Source: Amphiduros pacificus
Taxonomy: Eukaryota; Annelida; Polychaeta; Phyllodocida; Hesionidae
Assembly (NCBI GenBank): GCA_949316495.1
Contig: OX439006.1
Location: forward strand, 45,039,918 to 45,103,917
Reading direction: 5' to 3'
DNA length: 64,000 nt
The notes under the pieces were generated by a model. That model made no database searches and was not told the DNA's origin. It was given only the letters and a program-made list of their open reading frames with translations. Positions 63,401 through 64,000 of the stretch are shown in pieces. Both the position numbers and the translations under genes were made by a program. Every line of letters starts with the position of its first letter. Position 1 is the first letter of the stretch.

Positions 63401-64000
63401 CATTGCAACACCCAATATTTAAAGTTTTCTTCATGTTTCTATTAGGATTTTTAATACGAGAATGCTTTTTGTTTACATTCCGAGGCCGACCACGTGGAGC
63501 AGAGCGAGCACGTGTAGTTGGAGCCGGCCCCGCAGGTCTTGCCGCATTGTGATTGGTCAGGTCAGACCACGTGGTATAGTTGGGCGTGGCTTGTTCATAA
63601 GATGAATGTCCACTATAACGTAAACAATTGAACCGATTACTGTTGCGAGCACGTGTAGTCGGGGCGGGCCCTGCGGGCCTATTATTGGGTGGTCGAGCAG
63701 ACGAATGTGTATTATTTACATTCCTACCACGAATTTTGCCAAAACTGCATGATTTTGACGAATTGCATGGACTTTCAACATATTTGTTGTTCAGTCTATG
63801 TTTTTGTGGCCGAGGAGGCAGAATAAATATGTTTTCCCAATAAAGATGTTTTGGGTGCGATATTTGTGTATATTTAACAAAATTGAATTGACAATTTTGC
63901 TTGCTCACTCCGTGTACGGATAGTAGCGTGTCCGATTTTATGTAATCGCAGGTATCGAGCACCAATCGAAATTGGGCAGGGAACAGTTCAATTTCATGCT
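60478..64000 (-). mobile_element. CR1/L2-type LINE, 3' complete, running off the right edge
   Basis: The 3' end is an (ATT)n tail (60478-60502), and the body is a long intact minus-strand ORF. The same 3' terminus occurs as truncated copies at 4307 and 56703. It is inserted in smo intron 4, antisense to smo. The 5' end and any target duplication are outside the window. Confidence 0.88.
60537..64000 (-). CDS. LINE ORF2: endonuclease and reverse transcriptase (CR1/L2 group)
   Basis: Open from the window edge to 60537 (>1,150 codons, no ATG needed within the window). A basic N-terminal region contains PAGPAPTTRAR twice. The apurinic endonuclease follows (LNIGCCNVQSISS, LFMTETWM, VIYRPEPS, FLGDYNFHVN, SDHKMI). 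The reverse transcriptase has KNYRPVSNLTFVSKLTER, LLDLSAAFDTIDH, YGVPQGSVLGPILF and the catalytic YADDTQIY. The C-terminal block (ELHWLPVHARIDFKIL, GDRAFSSIGPRLWNSLP) is typical of CR1/L2-group elements. All catalytic motifs are intact, so the copy is young and possibly competent. Confidence 0.9.
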   Translation of the reverse strand, partial: HEIELFPAQFRLVLDTCDYIKSDTLLSVHGVSKQNCQFNFVKYTQISHPKHLYWENIFILPPRPQKHRLNNKYVESPCNSSKSCSFGKIRGRNVNNTHSSARPPNNRPAGPAPTTRARNSNRFNCLRYSGHSSYEQATPNYTTWSDLTNHNAARPAGPAPTTRARSAPRGRPRNVNKKHSRIKNPNRNMKKTLNIGCCNVQSISSKILPVKDYFTEHDLDALFMTETWMHDSNSDKVKSELKEGSLEFESFPRIGRTGGGLGILYKSELPFKTNRANQPVVTTMELMESSITLKGKKVTFVVIYRPEPSDRNRYTYSEFYDEFTQLVAHYGSFSHEVIFLGDYNFHVNLPLKPDVIKFNDILSTFDLTQWVQEPTHRLGNTLDLIMTFRGNKLMKTHLVDEYLSDHKMIKIYLDIVPPKPPKKSIKFRNFKALDLESLRRDIKSLTDRNSTWEHLSLEDMVNYYDRELTSLMDKHAPIKVAMVTQRKPVPWMSDQLKLERSLKRRLERKMSKTGTQIDKELYNSQRNKYNSMLKSAQSSYFSNLVEENKHDPKKLFRVIDTVMHKKKDTPMPQSDCEITQAEKFNTFFLEKIERIRLDIDNAPPGQISPPGDTTNNSTTCLDRFTPLTIDDVRKLVKRSAKKSCDLDPIPTWLLLDLLDDLLPIITSIINKSLMESAVSENMKIAIITPLLKKLGLELVEKNYRPVSNLTFVSKLTERAVADQLVPHLVRNGLTDKFQSAYKEYHSTETALLKVQNDILGCLDNRKAVILLLLDLSAAFDTIDHKILLDRLRDRCNVTGHALSWIRSYLMDRKQCVKVGIHRSCLKSLKYGVPQGSVLGPILFTIYMTPLSDILAKYGLSYHIYADDTQIYIPMDHASPHHVDMSRHKLEECVREVRTFLISNKMKINDGKTEMLICTDRYSTTTHSSIPSTIRVGDSDIAPSQSVVDLGITFDSNMDMKAQIRKMCQKSYYHIRNLAAIRHCLDEKTAVTLTHAFVTSTLDYGNGLLAGLPNTDIRKLQYLQNSAARVVGKIRKFDHISGKLRELHWLPVHARIDFKILLLTWKALNGKAPPYLRDLLLIKEGERCLRSNDGTHLQVPKTRLRTIGDRAFSSIGPRLWNSLPTDIRTSTSVSSFKSRMKTHLFRMHVLNSAL

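Overview
This is a 64 kb piece of an AT-rich, repeat-rich animal nuclear genome. The genes carry GT-AG introns in consistent phases, and the families present (SLC22 transporter, sushi/EGF/TSP1 matrix protein, Smoothened) are metazoan. Two copies of a tRNA-headed SINE, a CR1/L2-type LINE, an L1/Tx1-type LINE and a TTAA-targeting Kolobok-like transposon suggest a marine invertebrate. I cannot fix the phylum from sequence alone.

Layout. (1) 457-18525, minus strand: ten exons of an SLC22-family organic ion/carnitine transporter, complete except for the last few C-terminal residues, which lie beyond the left edge. Intron 1 holds a 3.2 kb minisatellite of 21-bp units (13.39-16.60 kb), open in one frame for 1,099 codons but probably not a gene. 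(2) 18.5-28.0 kb: intergenic DNA with microsatellites, degenerate tandem repeats and a LINE relic. (3) 28002-52331, minus strand: one 17-exon gene, reconstructed by joining phase-compatible exons, for a secreted mosaic protein of about 1,275 residues. Its order is signal peptide, two related Glu/Arg-rich modules, a thrombospondin type 1 repeat, EGF, five sushi domains, an Eph-receptor-like cysteine module, sushi, a second such module, calcium-binding EGF, sushi-like, a ~197-residue domain I do not recognise, and five near-identical 47-residue cysteine modules. Intron 5 holds a 3.9 kb Kolobok-like transposon (37039-40932) that encodes a DDE transposase and, divergently, a protein with a P2X7 ballast-like domain. 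(4) 52.3-55.7 kb: the divergent promoter region between that gene and smoothened. (5) 55682-60301 onward, plus strand: the first four coding exons of smoothened (signal peptide, cysteine-rich domain, TM1-TM4). Intron 3 holds an L1/Tx1 LINE insertion with a 16-bp target-site duplication. Intron 4 holds a CR1/L2 LINE with an intact ORF running off the right edge.

The most unusual feature is at 46.5-49.82 kb. The 34-bp unit of a ~97-copy array is the exon 2/intron 2 splice-donor junction of the mosaic-protein gene, so an authentic 5' splice site has been amplified about a hundredfold downstream of itself. Exons 2 and 3 of that gene look like an ancient duplicated pair, and each is preceded by an array of the same 46-bp repeat family. 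Small tandem duplications across or beside exon-intron junctions also occur in the SLC22 gene (exon 2 acceptor, exon 10 donor) and in smoothened (exon 4 donor), so junction-anchored duplication recurs in this window.

The genes are unrelated in pathway as far as I can see. SLC22 is a plasma-membrane solute carrier, the mosaic protein is extracellular, and Smoothened is the Hedgehog signal transducer. The mosaic-protein gene and smoothened are head to head and could share regulatory DNA.
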